This document shows positions 1 to 6,683 of a stretch of DNA of 7,663 bases, piece by piece. Every line of letters begins with the position of its first letter. Within the stretch, counting starts at the first letter, position 1. The notes below the pieces were generated by a model. The model had not been told where the DNA came from and searched no databases. It saw nothing but the letters and a program-made list of their open reading frames with translations. This DNA is from an uncultured Clostridia bacterium. Lineage in GTDB: Bacteria > Bacillota > Clostridia > Christensenellales > Borkfalkiaceae. The position numbers and the translations under genes were made by a program. The stretch spans positions 1 through 7,663 of the forward strand of contig CAKQSC010000048.1 in assembly GCA_934271725.1 (NCBI GenBank), given 5' to 3'.

Positions 1-49
1 ATTGACCGGTACCACGGCGAAATAATTATAAAAACTTTTTGAGGAAAAA
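1..49 (+). other. Left edge, possible tail of an upstream gene
   Basis: Two frames are open into the left edge: one ends at TAA 23-25 (reading ...LTGTTAK) and one at TGA 40-42. Either could be the last codons of a gene entering from the left. The transporter genes that follow usually have a BMP-family substrate-binding lipoprotein gene directly upstream, so such a gene is the natural candidate, but too few residues are visible to identify it. The hairpin immediately downstream fits a gene end here. Confidence 0.25.
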
Positions 50-87
50 GGCGGAGATTATTTATCTCCGCCGTATTCCCTTTTTTT
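50..87 (+). terminator. Hairpin with displaced T-tract before the ABC ATPase gene
   Basis: A perfect 9-bp stem is visible, GGCGGAGAT (50-58) with ATCTCCGCC (64-72) and a 5-nt loop. Seven T residues follow at 81-87, but eight bases (GTATTCCC) separate them from the stem, which is poor geometry for a full intrinsic terminator. No convincing promoter lies between it and the ATPase start. It is therefore more likely a partial terminator or a 3'-end stabiliser that lowers expression of the downstream genes relative to the upstream one, as is common between a binding-protein gene and its ABC subunits. Confidence 0.6.
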
Positions 88-114
88 AACGACACGATTA
101 AAGGAGAAGTCCTT

Positions 115-2043
115 ATGAACGAAGAAGTTCAGAACCACGCGACGGCAACGGAAGAGTCCGTTGCAACCGAAACGGAAAATAATATCGCAATCGAAAGCAA
201 TGATACGGAAACGCAAATCGCTACCGACGAAACTCAGCCGTATGCTTTGGAGTTGAAAAACGTTACGAAGGTTTTTGGCAAAGTCGTTGCTAACAAAGAC
301 GTTAATCTTACCTTGAAAAAAGGCGAGATTTTGTCTCTTTTGGGCGAAAACGGAAGCGGAAAAACAACGTTGATGAATATGATTGCCGGAATATATTTTC
401 CGGACGCGGGGCAGATTTTCGTCGACGGGAAAGAGGCTGTTATACGTTCCCCGCACGACGCGTTTCGCTATAAAATAGGTATGATTCACCAACATTTCAA
501 GTTGGTAGACGTATTTACGGCGACGCAAAACATTATTTTAGGCATTAAACAAAAAGGCGTTTACAGTTTGAAAAAAGCAAACGCGGAAGTAAAAAGTATT
601 GCCGATAAATACGGTTTTAACATAAATCCGAAAAAGAAAATTTACGATTGTTCCGTAAGCGAAAAGCAAACGATAGAGATCGTAAAGGTTTTATATAGAG
701 GCGCAAACATATTGATTCTCGACGAACCTACCGCCGTTTTGACTCCGCAGGAAACGGAAAAATTATTTGCCGTTTTAAAGAAGATGAAAGAAGACGGTAA
801 GTCGATTATCATAATTACGCATAAACTTAACGAAGTTATGGCGGTTTCCGACAGAGTTTCCGTTCTTCGTAAAGGCGAATATATAGGCACGGTGGAAACG
901 GCGAAAACCACACCGCAGGAACTTACGGAAATGATGGTCGGCGAAAAAGTTGAATTAAGCATCGACAGAACCGAACCCGTAAATCCCGTAAAACGTCTTG
1001 AAATAACAGGTCTTACCGTTAAAAATCACGACGGCGTCAAGGTGCTTGACGACGTTTCATTCTATGCAAGGTCGGGTGAAATATTAGGTATCGCAGGCAT
1101 TGCCGGAAGCGGTCAGAAAGAACTTTTAGAGGCGATTGCCGGTCTTCAAAAACCGGACAGCGGTACAATTAAATATTTCGATCCGAAGAAAAACAACGAG
1201 GAAATAAATCTCCGTTCAAAAACGCCTTTGCAGATAAGAGAATTAGGCGTAAGACTTTCTTTCGTACCCGAAGACAGACTCGGAATGGGACTTGTCGGAA
1301 GTATGGATATTATAGACAATATGATGCTGAGGTCTTACGGAAAAGGAAAATCGCCTTTCTTAAATAAGAAAAAACCCAAAGAACTTGCGGACGAAATCAT
1401 AAAAGATTTGGAAGTAGTTACGCCCAGCGCAAAAACGCCGGTCAGCCGTTTGTCGGGCGGTAACGTTCAAAAAGTTCTCGTCGGTCGTGAAATATCTTCC
1501 GCGCCTACCGTTTTAATGGCGGCGTATCCCGTAAGAGGTCTCGATATCAACTCTTCTTACGTAATTTATAATCTTCTTACCAAACAGAAAGAAAACGGCA
1601 CGGCGGTAATATTCGTCGGCGAAGATCTGGACGTTCTTATAGCGTTGTGCGACAGGGTGCTTGTACTCGGCGCGGGTAAGGTTACGGGCATCGTAGACGG
1701 AAGAAACACCGACAAAAACGAAGTAGGACTTCTGATGACGGAAAGCAAGGCTTACGATAAGGACGCTTACGAAAAAGAACAGGCGGAAAAAGCCGAAGAG
1801 AATAAAAAAGACGTTGTCGTAAAAGGCGACGGCATGGACATGGTTTCGACCGTTACGCCTGAAAAGCCGTTTGACGTAAACGTGTCTTTGGGTAAAGCGT
1901 TTATCATTTCGGACGTAACCGTTAAAGCAAAAACGGGCGAAAACGAACCCGTAGTAACCGTCGTTCAAGACAAAACGGGCAATTTATACGATAAAATGAC
2001 GTTAAAAGTTGAGATAACAAAACCGAACAAGGAGGACAAATAA
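115..2043 (+). CDS. nupO: Nucleoside/simple-sugar ABC transporter, double-domain ATPase with extra C-terminal domain
   Basis: This is the energising subunit of a BMP-type importer (B. subtilis NupO/YufO, Lactococcus NupA family), acting at the cytoplasmic face of the membrane with the two permeases encoded next. NBD1 spans about residues 44-285: Walker A GENGSGKTT 77-85, Q-loop Q126, signature SVSEKQ 180-185, Walker B ILILDEP 199-205 and H-loop H236. NBD2 spans about 293-545: its Walker A is degenerate (GSGQKE 331-336, no Lys-Thr), its Walker B reads LMAAYP 467-472 with the Asp and Glu positions lost, its H-loop His is replaced in VGED, but LSGGN 446-450 is intact. That leaves one working ATP site, usual for this family. 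The protein has 642 residues against roughly 510 in relatives I remember. The excess is an acidic Thr/Glu-rich head (1-42) and a tail of about 95 residues (546-642): a charged linker, then a beta-rich segment. The start is supported by AAGGAG at 101-106, 8 nt before ATG. The family call is firm and the substrate is inferred. Confidence 0.93.
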   Translation: MNEEVQNHATATEESVATETENNIAIESNDTETQIATDETQPYALELKNVTKVFGKVVANKDVNLTLKKGEILSLLGENGSGKTTLMNMIAGIYFPDAGQIFVDGKEAVIRSPHDAFRYKIGMIHQHFKLVDVFTATQNIILGIKQKGVYSLKKANAEVKSIADKYGFNINPKKKIYDCSVSEKQTIEIVKVLYRGANILILDEPTAVLTPQETEKLFAVLKKMKEDGKSIIIITHKLNEVMAVSDRVSVLRKGEYIGTVETAKTTPQELTEMMVGEKVELSIDRTEPVNPVKRLEITGLTVKNHDGVKVLDDVSFYARSGEILGIAGIAGSGQKELLEAIAGLQKPDSGTIKYFDPKKNNEEINLRSKTPLQIRELGVRLSFVPEDRLGMGLVGSMDIIDNMMLRSYGKGKSPFLNKKKPKELADEIIKDLEVVTPSAKTPVSRLSGGNVQKVLVGREISSAPTVLMAAYPVRGLDINSSYVIYNLLTKQKENGTAVIFVGEDLDVLIALCDRVLVLGAGKVTGIVDGRNTDKNEVGLLMTESKAYDKDAYEKEQAEKAEENKKDVVVKGDGMDMVSTVTPEKPFDVNVSLGKAFIISDVTVKAKTGENEPVVTVVQDKTGNLYDKMTLKVEITKPNKEDK

Positions 2044-2045
2044 TT

Positions 2046-3155
2046 ATGAGCGATATGGAAAACGCGTCTGTTAAAAAAGTGCGCGAGCCTTTGTTTCACC
2101 TTGCGAAAAGAAGTAATTTCCCGTCCGTATACGCGTGGCTGATACGTGCCGGAGCGGTTGTTTTGGGATTTGTTTTGTCCGCTTTTCTTGCATTTGCGAT
2201 GTTAGGGGCAAATCCTATCGATTTCTTTAAATATATGACGGACGGTTGTTTCGGCACGGAAAGAAGAATATGGATTTTATTGAGAGATTCGGCATTGCTT
2301 CTCGGATTTTCCGTTGCAATCGTTCCCGCGTTCAAAATGAAATATTGGAATCTCGGTGCGGACGGACAAGTTCTTATGGGCTGTCTGGCAACGACCGCTT
2401 GTATGTTTTTCCTGAACGGAAAGGTTCCTTTGGGCGCGCTTATACCCATAATGCTCGTCGCAAGCATATTCGCGAGCGTTGTCTGGGCGGTTATTCCCGC
2501 AATTTTTAAAGCAATATGGAAAACGAACGAAACGCTTTTCACGCTTATGATGAACTATATAGCGCAAGGACTTGTAACTTATTTTGTTTCCGTGTGGGTT
2601 AAAACGGGTTCGGGTACGTTAAATCCCATAGAGTCGGCAATGGTACCGCAAATCTATAACGCGTATCTTTTACCGATACTTATCGTTGCTTTAATGACGG
2701 CGTTTATGTATATTTATATGCGTTTCGGCAAGCACGGTTATGAAATATCCGTTGTTGGCGGAAGCGAAAATACGGCAAGATATATAGGAATAAACGTTAA
2801 AAAAGTAGTTATAAGAACTCTTGTTCTCACGGGAATAATCTGCGGAATTATGGGCTTTATTCTCTCCGGTTGCATTAACGGTACGGTGAACAAAGATATG
2901 ACCGCAAGCAGGGGCTTCACAGCCGTTATGGTTGCGTGGTTGGGACAGTTTAATCCTTTGATAATGGTTGTATACGCGGTATTTATAGTTGCGATTAAAA
3001 GAGGCGTAACGCAGGTTAATACAAAGTTCGGTTTGTCTACGGACGCGTTTTCTTCCATAATAACCGGTTTGATTTTCTTCTTGCTTATCGCATGCGAATT
3101 TACCATAACATACGTTATCAAACGCAACAAAAAGAATAAAGGGGGTATGAAATAA
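2046..3155 (+). CDS. nupP: Nucleoside/simple-sugar ABC transporter permease 1
   Basis: This is one of the two integral membrane subunits of the importer, of the BPD_transp_2 family (NupP/YufP, NupB). Hydrophobic segments are seen at about residues 31-54, 79-97, 104-123, 128-154, 164-185, 205-225, 256-276, 292-317 and 334-358, after a short basic cytoplasmic head. Family-type motifs are WNLGADGQ (101-108), NETLFTLMMNYIAQ (161-174), VGGSENTARYIGIN (237-250, the cytoplasmic loop thought to contact the ATPase) and GFTAVMVAWLG (290-300). At 369 residues it is full length. AAGGAGG at 2029-2035 lies inside the end of the ATPase gene, 10 nt before this ATG, and only 2 nt separate the two genes, so they are co-transcribed. 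The cargo (nucleoside, riboflavin or sugar) cannot be read from this subunit alone. Confidence 0.93.
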   Translation: MSDMENASVKKVREPLFHLAKRSNFPSVYAWLIRAGAVVLGFVLSAFLAFAMLGANPIDFFKYMTDGCFGTERRIWILLRDSALLLGFSVAIVPAFKMKYWNLGADGQVLMGCLATTACMFFLNGKVPLGALIPIMLVASIFASVVWAVIPAIFKAIWKTNETLFTLMMNYIAQGLVTYFVSVWVKTGSGTLNPIESAMVPQIYNAYLLPILIVALMTAFMYIYMRFGKHGYEISVVGGSENTARYIGINVKKVVIRTLVLTGIICGIMGFILSGCINGTVNKDMTASRGFTAVMVAWLGQFNPLIMVVYAVFIVAIKRGVTQVNTKFGLSTDAFSSIITGLIFFLLIACEFTITYVIKRNKKNKGGMK

Positions 3156-4111
3156 TGGACGTAGTCGGTTTAATTGTCGGCGCGATTGCCATAGGTATGA
3201 CTTTCCTTTACGGATGCGTCGGAGAAATTATAACGGAAAAAGCGGGGCATCTTAACCTCGGTATACCAGGTATAATGACTTTGGGAGCGTGTGGCGGATG
3301 TTTCGGCGTTTCGCTGTATATGAAAAACAATCATACAAACCCCGAGGCGTTTCTTTTGTTTTTGACGGCTATCGTATTCGCGATACTTTTCGCGGCGGTT
3401 TTGGGGCTTGTTTATGCCTTTTTTACCGTTTCGCTTAAAGCGAACCAAAACGTTACCGGTCTTACTTTAACGACTTTCGGCGTTGGTATAACGCAGTTTT
3501 TAATAGAGGGTAAAATCGACAGAACGTATTTTGCTCAGGCCGCTAAAATCATATCGAAGTCGCTTGACGTAAGTAAACTCGGTTGGTTCGGCGAGATATT
3601 TTTATCGCACGGCGTTTTGGTATACCTTGCGATAGTTATAGCAATCGTCGCGACTATCGTATTGTCGAAAACGAAAGTAGGTCTTAATTTAAGAGCGGTG
3701 GGCGAAAACCCCGCAACGGCGGATGCCGTGGGACTTAACGTTACGGCGTATAAATACGTTGCGATACTTGTCGGAAGTTCTATCGCGGGGCTCGGCGGTC
3801 TGTACTATATTATGGATTACCTTTACGGCTCGTGGGAATACGGCATAGAAGCGCTCGGTTGGATATCGATTGCTCTCGTAATATTCACTATGTGGCGTCC
3901 CGCGCTCAGTATTTTGGGCTCGATTATATTCGGCGCGTTGTATATCATCGCGTATAAAATCAACGGTATTTCGCCGGGACAGATGAATCTTATAAAACTC
4001 GTACCGTACGTGGTTACGGTCATCGTTCTTATCATTACCAGCGTGTTCGACAGCAAGGAAACGCAACCTCCGGCTGCTCTCGGCACGGCGTATTTCAGAG
4101 AAGACAGATAA
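3155..4111 (+). CDS. nupQ: Nucleoside/simple-sugar ABC transporter permease 2
   Basis: This is the second membrane subunit, pairing with the preceding permease to form the channel (NupQ/YufQ, NupC; BPD_transp_2 family). Diagnostic stretches are GEIITEKAGHLNLGIPGIM (23-41), the LKANQNVTGLTL segment (94-105), LRAVGENPATADAVGLNV (179-196), GWISIALVIFTMWRP (235-249) and a C-terminal PAALGTAYFRE (306-316), which resembles the ending of NupQ-type proteins I remember. Most of the chain between these is hydrophobic, with a hydrophilic break near 119-145. At 318 residues it is full length. Its ATG shares one base with the stop of the previous gene (TAATG, 3153-3157) and is preceded by AAAGGGGG at 3138-3145, so translation is probably coupled. 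A strong terminator follows and closes the transporter unit. Confidence 0.93.
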   Translation: MDVVGLIVGAIAIGMTFLYGCVGEIITEKAGHLNLGIPGIMTLGACGGCFGVSLYMKNNHTNPEAFLLFLTAIVFAILFAAVLGLVYAFFTVSLKANQNVTGLTLTTFGVGITQFLIEGKIDRTYFAQAAKIISKSLDVSKLGWFGEIFLSHGVLVYLAIVIAIVATIVLSKTKVGLNLRAVGENPATADAVGLNVTAYKYVAILVGSSIAGLGGLYYIMDYLYGSWEYGIEALGWISIALVIFTMWRPALSILGSIIFGALYIIAYKINGISPGQMNLIKLVPYVVTVIVLIITSVFDSKETQPPAALGTAYFREDR

Positions 4112-4117
4112 ATTTTG

Positions 4118-4148
4118 CGACGACGGAAAAAACCGTCGTCGTTTTTTT
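4118..4148 (+). terminator. Intrinsic terminator of the ABC transporter unit
   Basis: A perfect 9-bp GC-rich stem, CGACGACGG (4118-4126) with CCGTCGTCG (4133-4141), has an A6 loop and is followed directly by seven T residues (4142-4148). It begins 6 nt after the permease stop codon. This is textbook geometry for Rho-independent termination and separates the transporter from rhaA. Confidence 0.95.
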
Positions 4149-4159
4149 AAGAAAAACAG

Positions 4160-4188
4160 TTGCAACCCGACTTATTTTATGCTAAAAT
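4160..4188 (+). promoter_or_regulatory. Extended -10 sigma-A promoter of rhaA
   Basis: A -35 box TTGCAA (4160-4165), a 17-bp spacer and a -10 box TAAAAT (4183-4188) are visible, with the extended -10 dinucleotide TG at 4180-4181. The expected transcript start is near 4195, giving a leader of about 30 nt that holds the ribosome binding site AAAGGAG (4211-4217). An 8-bp palindrome, GTTGCAAC (4159-4166), covers the -35 box and could be half of an operator, though it is short enough to be chance. Confidence 0.75.
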
Positions 4189-4223
4189 GAATTCGTACGG
4201 CAAAGCGCCGAAAGGAGATTATT

Positions 4224-5477
4224 ATGGACAGATACGAATCGGCTAAACAAATATACGCAAAATTAGGAATTGATACGGACGCGGTTATCGCAAAATTGAA
4301 AAACATACCCGTTTCCGTTCACTGCTGGCAGGGAGACGACGTTACGGGTTTCGACCACGACGGACCTTTGACGGGCGGTATACAGACTACGGGTAACTAT
4401 CCCGGAAAAGCAAGAACTCCGGACGAACTCATGGCGGATATGGATAAGGCAATGTCGCTTTGCCCCGGCAAAAAGAAAATAAACGTTCACGCATGCTACG
4501 CTATTTTTGAAAAAGGCGAGTTTGTCGACAGAGATAAATTAGAACCCAAACATTTCAAAAAATGGGTAGATTTCGCAAAGGCAAGGGGAATGGGTATAGA
4601 CTTTAACCCGACGTTCTTCTCTCACCCGATGGTTAAAAACGGACTTTCTTTGTCCAGTCCCGACGAAAACGTAAGAAAGTTCTGGATAGAACACGGCAAG
4701 GCTTGTATCCGCATAAGCGAATATTTTGCAAAAGAAACGGGCGTTCCCTGTGTTATGAACATCTGGACGGGAGACGGATTTAAAGACGTTCCCGCAGACA
4801 GAATGGGACCGAGAATGAGATATAAAGATTCTATCGAACAGATACTTTCCGAACCGTTCGATACTAATCTCGTTAAACCTTGCGTAGAATCGAAAGTGTT
4901 CGGTATAGGCGTTGAATCGTATACTTGCGGTAGCGCGGAGTTTACGTTGAGCCTTGCGGCAATGCACAAAGATAAGTGTCTGCCTCTTATGGACAACGGG
5001 CATTATCACCCGACGGAAGTCGTTTCCGACAAGATACCCGCGCTTCTTTGCTTCTTCCCCGAAATCGCTCTTCACATAACGAGAGGCGTTCGTTGGGACA
5101 GCGACCACGTTCTTTTGCTTGACGACGAAACGAAGGAAATGGCAAAAGAAATAGTAAGATGCGACGCGCTTGACAGAGTATATATGGCACTCGACTATTT
5201 CGATGCCAGCATTAACCGTATCTGTGCGTGGGCGGTAGGTATAAGAAGTTGGCAAAAAGCATTGCTTTCCGCTATGTTGACGCCTTCCGCTATGCTTAAA
5301 GAACTTCAAGACGAATCGCGTTTCGGCGAACTTATGGTTATGCAAGAAGAAATTAAAACGTTACCTTTCGGCGACGTATGGGCTGAATATTGCAAAGCAT
5401 GCGGTGTAAAAGGAGACGCTTCCTGGTATGACGATGTTAAGGCTTACGAAAAGGACGTCCTTTCAAAAAGAAAATAA
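4224..5477 (+). CDS. rhaA: L-rhamnose isomerase
   Basis: This cytoplasmic enzyme interconverts L-rhamnose and L-rhamnulose, the first step of rhamnose catabolism, using divalent metal (Mn). The chain matches E. coli RhaA as I remember it almost end to end, 417 against 419 residues: PVSVHCWQGDDVTGF (29-43), GGIQTTGNYPGKAR (51-64), IDFNPTFFSHP (125-135), GIGVESYT (227-234), NGHYHPTEVVSDKI (258-271) and VRWDSDHVLLLDDET (289-303). Aligning to E. coli puts the catalytic metal ligands at H260, D292 and D294, all present, and E231 and D257 are conserved acidic positions in the active-site region. The start is fixed by AAAGGAG 6 nt upstream and by the family N-terminus. The gene has its own promoter, with a terminator before it and another promoter soon after, so it is probably monocistronic. 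No kinase, aldolase, transporter or regulator for rhamnose is in view. Enzymes of this family also accept some rare aldoses, so the physiological substrate is slightly open. Confidence 0.97.
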   Translation: MDRYESAKQIYAKLGIDTDAVIAKLKNIPVSVHCWQGDDVTGFDHDGPLTGGIQTTGNYPGKARTPDELMADMDKAMSLCPGKKKINVHACYAIFEKGEFVDRDKLEPKHFKKWVDFAKARGMGIDFNPTFFSHPMVKNGLSLSSPDENVRKFWIEHGKACIRISEYFAKETGVPCVMNIWTGDGFKDVPADRMGPRMRYKDSIEQILSEPFDTNLVKPCVESKVFGIGVESYTCGSAEFTLSLAAMHKDKCLPLMDNGHYHPTEVVSDKIPALLCFFPEIALHITRGVRWDSDHVLLLDDETKEMAKEIVRCDALDRVYMALDYFDASINRICAWAVGIRSWQKALLSAMLTPSAMLKELQDESRFGELMVMQEEIKTLPFGDVWAEYCKACGVKGDASWYDDVKAYEKDVLSKRK

Positions 5478-5482
5478 CTTAA

Positions 5483-5548
5483 AAGCGTTATAAACCGCCG
5501 AAACAAGGCATAAGGTATTAAAAAACCGTGAAAAAAACGCTTATTTTT
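5483..5548 (+). terminator. Weak candidate terminator after rhaA
   Basis: AAGCGTT (5483-5489) can pair with AACGCTT (5536-5542), followed after one A by five T residues (5544-5548). The stem is only 7 bp and the loop is 46 nt, so this is a poor intrinsic terminator. It is listed because it is the only inverted repeat with a T-tract between rhaA and the next promoter. Confidence 0.3.
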
Positions 5549-5559
5549 GCAATTCTTTA

Positions 5560-5588
5560 TTGACATAAGTTTAAGTCGGTAGTATAAT
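5560..5588 (+). promoter_or_regulatory. Perfect-consensus sigma-A promoter
   Basis: TTGACA (5560-5565), exactly 17 bp of spacer and TATAAT (5583-5588) match the housekeeping consensus at all twelve positions. The expected transcript start is near 5595, about 28 nt before the next ATG. This implies strong, probably constitutive transcription of the membrane-anchored protein unless a repressor acts on it. No clear operator is seen around it. Confidence 0.92.
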
Positions 5589-5622
5589 ATAACAAAAAAC
5601 AAGAGAAGGAGATTTTCTCACA

Positions 5623-6666
5623 ATGATTTTGGCATCGGCAAACGAGATTTTAACTAATAATATGCCCTATATCCTTATAGGCGTTGCAGTGTTGGTTCTC
5701 GCAATATTCATTACCGTTTTGGTAATCGTCGCAAAGACTAACAAGTTGGCGAAACGCGCTTTGGAAAACAAAAACAACCAACAGCCCGTTCCTGCGCCCG
5801 ATCAAAACGCATCCGCTAACGCAAGCGTTCCGCAAACGTTGGTTGCGGTTACGGTCGTAGCGCAATCCGCTACCGATGGCGCACAGAAAACGGAAACCGT
5901 TGCGGAAGCAACCGCTCCCGTAGAGGAACCTGTTGAGGAGTCCGTAGAAGAAGTTTCCGAAGAGCCTGCTCCCGCAGAAGAACCTGTTGAAGAGCCCGTA
6001 GAAGAGGTTTCCGAAGAGCCTGCTCCCGCAGAAGAAACGGTTGAAGAGCCCGTAGAAGAGGTTTTTGAAGAACCCGCTCCCGCAGAAGAAACGGTTGAAG
6101 AATCTGCGGAAAAAATCGAAGAAGAATCCGATGATGAACCTGTTTCCGATGAAGTCGCTATCGACGACGAGGAAGATGACGACGATTTTGACGATACCGT
6201 TGCGGGTGCGGACGATTTTACCGCATCTTTAAACAGAAAGCCGTCTAAACCTTTCGTTGTAAAGATGCAGGAAACGACGGAATTGAACAGAGATTATTAT
6301 TCTTCTATCAAAAATAAGTTCTTGCAGTACAGAAAAATCACTGCGAGAATATCCAAAAAGTGTGAAAGTTTCCGTTGCGGAAGAACTTTGATTGCAAAGA
6401 TAAATATAGTCGGAAAGACTATGAGAGTTTATCTTGCGCTCGATCCTAAAAAATATCCCGTTAATATTTATTTCCAGAAGGACGCGGGCGACAAGAAAGC
6501 GTATGAAGAAGTTCCTATGATGATGAGAGTAAAATCCGATCGCGCATTGAGAAGAACTTATACGTTAATCGAAGGACTTATGGCGGAAAGAGATATTCTT
6601 GTAAAATCAAGATTTATAGAAGAGGATTATGCAAGAGATATTATGAACAGACCTGTATCTCAATAA
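5623..6666 (+). CDS. Membrane-anchored protein with acidic repeat linker and basic C-terminal domain, function unknown
   Basis: I do not recognise a named family. The 347-residue chain has four parts. There is one hydrophobic segment at about 15-37. A short basic stretch follows (K39, K41, K44, R45, K50). A long Glu/Pro/Ala/Val linker, about 90-197, has a single basic residue (K164) between residues 90 and 204, contains the 18-residue repeats and ends in an Asp/Glu-rich run (181-191). The last part is a basic, apparently folded domain (about 203-347) with YYSSIKNKFLQYRKITARIS 225-244, two cysteines (C247, C252), LIAKINIVGKTMRVYLALDP 256-275 and VPMMMRVKSDRA 297-308. Positive charges directly after the membrane segment predict that linker and domain face the cytoplasm. 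From memory, domains like the last part recur in Clostridia proteins of unknown role. AAGGAG at 5606-5611 lies 11 nt before the ATG. The gene sits alone between a consensus promoter and a strong terminator, so its neighbours give no clue to function. Confidence 0.85.
   Translation: MILASANEILTNNMPYILIGVAVLVLAIFITVLVIVAKTNKLAKRALENKNNQQPVPAPDQNASANASVPQTLVAVTVVAQSATDGAQKTETVAEATAPVEEPVEESVEEVSEEPAPAEEPVEEPVEEVSEEPAPAEETVEEPVEEVFEEPAPAEETVEESAEKIEEESDDEPVSDEVAIDDEEDDDDFDDTVAGADDFTASLNRKPSKPFVVKMQETTELNRDYYSSIKNKFLQYRKITARISKKCESFRCGRTLIAKINIVGKTMRVYLALDPKKYPVNIYFQKDAGDKKAYEEVPMMMRVKSDRALRRTYTLIEGLMAERDILVKSRFIEEDYARDIMNRPVSQ
5929..6090 (+). repeat. Three in-frame 54-bp tandem repeats
   Basis: Three copies (5929-5982, 5983-6036, 6037-6090) each encode an 18-residue unit of the form x-VEE-x-VEEV-x-EEPAPAEE, and a decayed partial fourth copy continues to about 6126. 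By eye, copies 1 and 2 differ at 3 of 54 bases and copies 2 and 3 at 6. Differences are a mix of silent and Ser/Pro, Pro/Thr and Ser/Phe changes. The near identity at DNA level suggests recent duplication, with copy number likely to vary between strains. Confidence 0.9.
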
Positions 6667-6683
6667 TTTCAAACGATAATTTA

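Noticed and set aside
39..67. Possible promoter (TTGAGG ... TTATCT) before the ATPase gene
   Set aside because: The -35 is weak, the -10 matches consensus at too few positions, and the -10 would sit inside the hairpin arm.
58..528. 156-codon minus-strand frame across the ATPase gene start
   Set aside because: It overlaps the ATPase coding sequence, its upstream signals and the hairpin at 50-72, and its translation shows no family motif.
3689..4165. 158-codon minus-strand frame over the second permease and its terminator
   Set aside because: It runs through the terminator hairpin and reads as an Arg/Asn-rich composition typical of a shadow frame of a membrane protein gene.
4198..4210. Small hairpin CGGC/GCCG in the rhaA leader
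   Set aside because: The stem is four base pairs with a 5-nt loop, too short to separate from chance. No riboswitch-like structure surrounds it.
4539..5345. 268-codon open frame on the minus strand
   Set aside because: It lies entirely antisense to rhaA, has no recognisable domain, and no promoter or ribosome binding site was seen for it. It is a by-product of the codon use in rhaA.
5478..5622. Possible small RNA or riboswitch between rhaA and the next gene
   Set aside because: The 145-nt gap is AT-rich and is accounted for by a weak inverted repeat, a consensus promoter and a short leader. No conserved aptamer motif was recognised.
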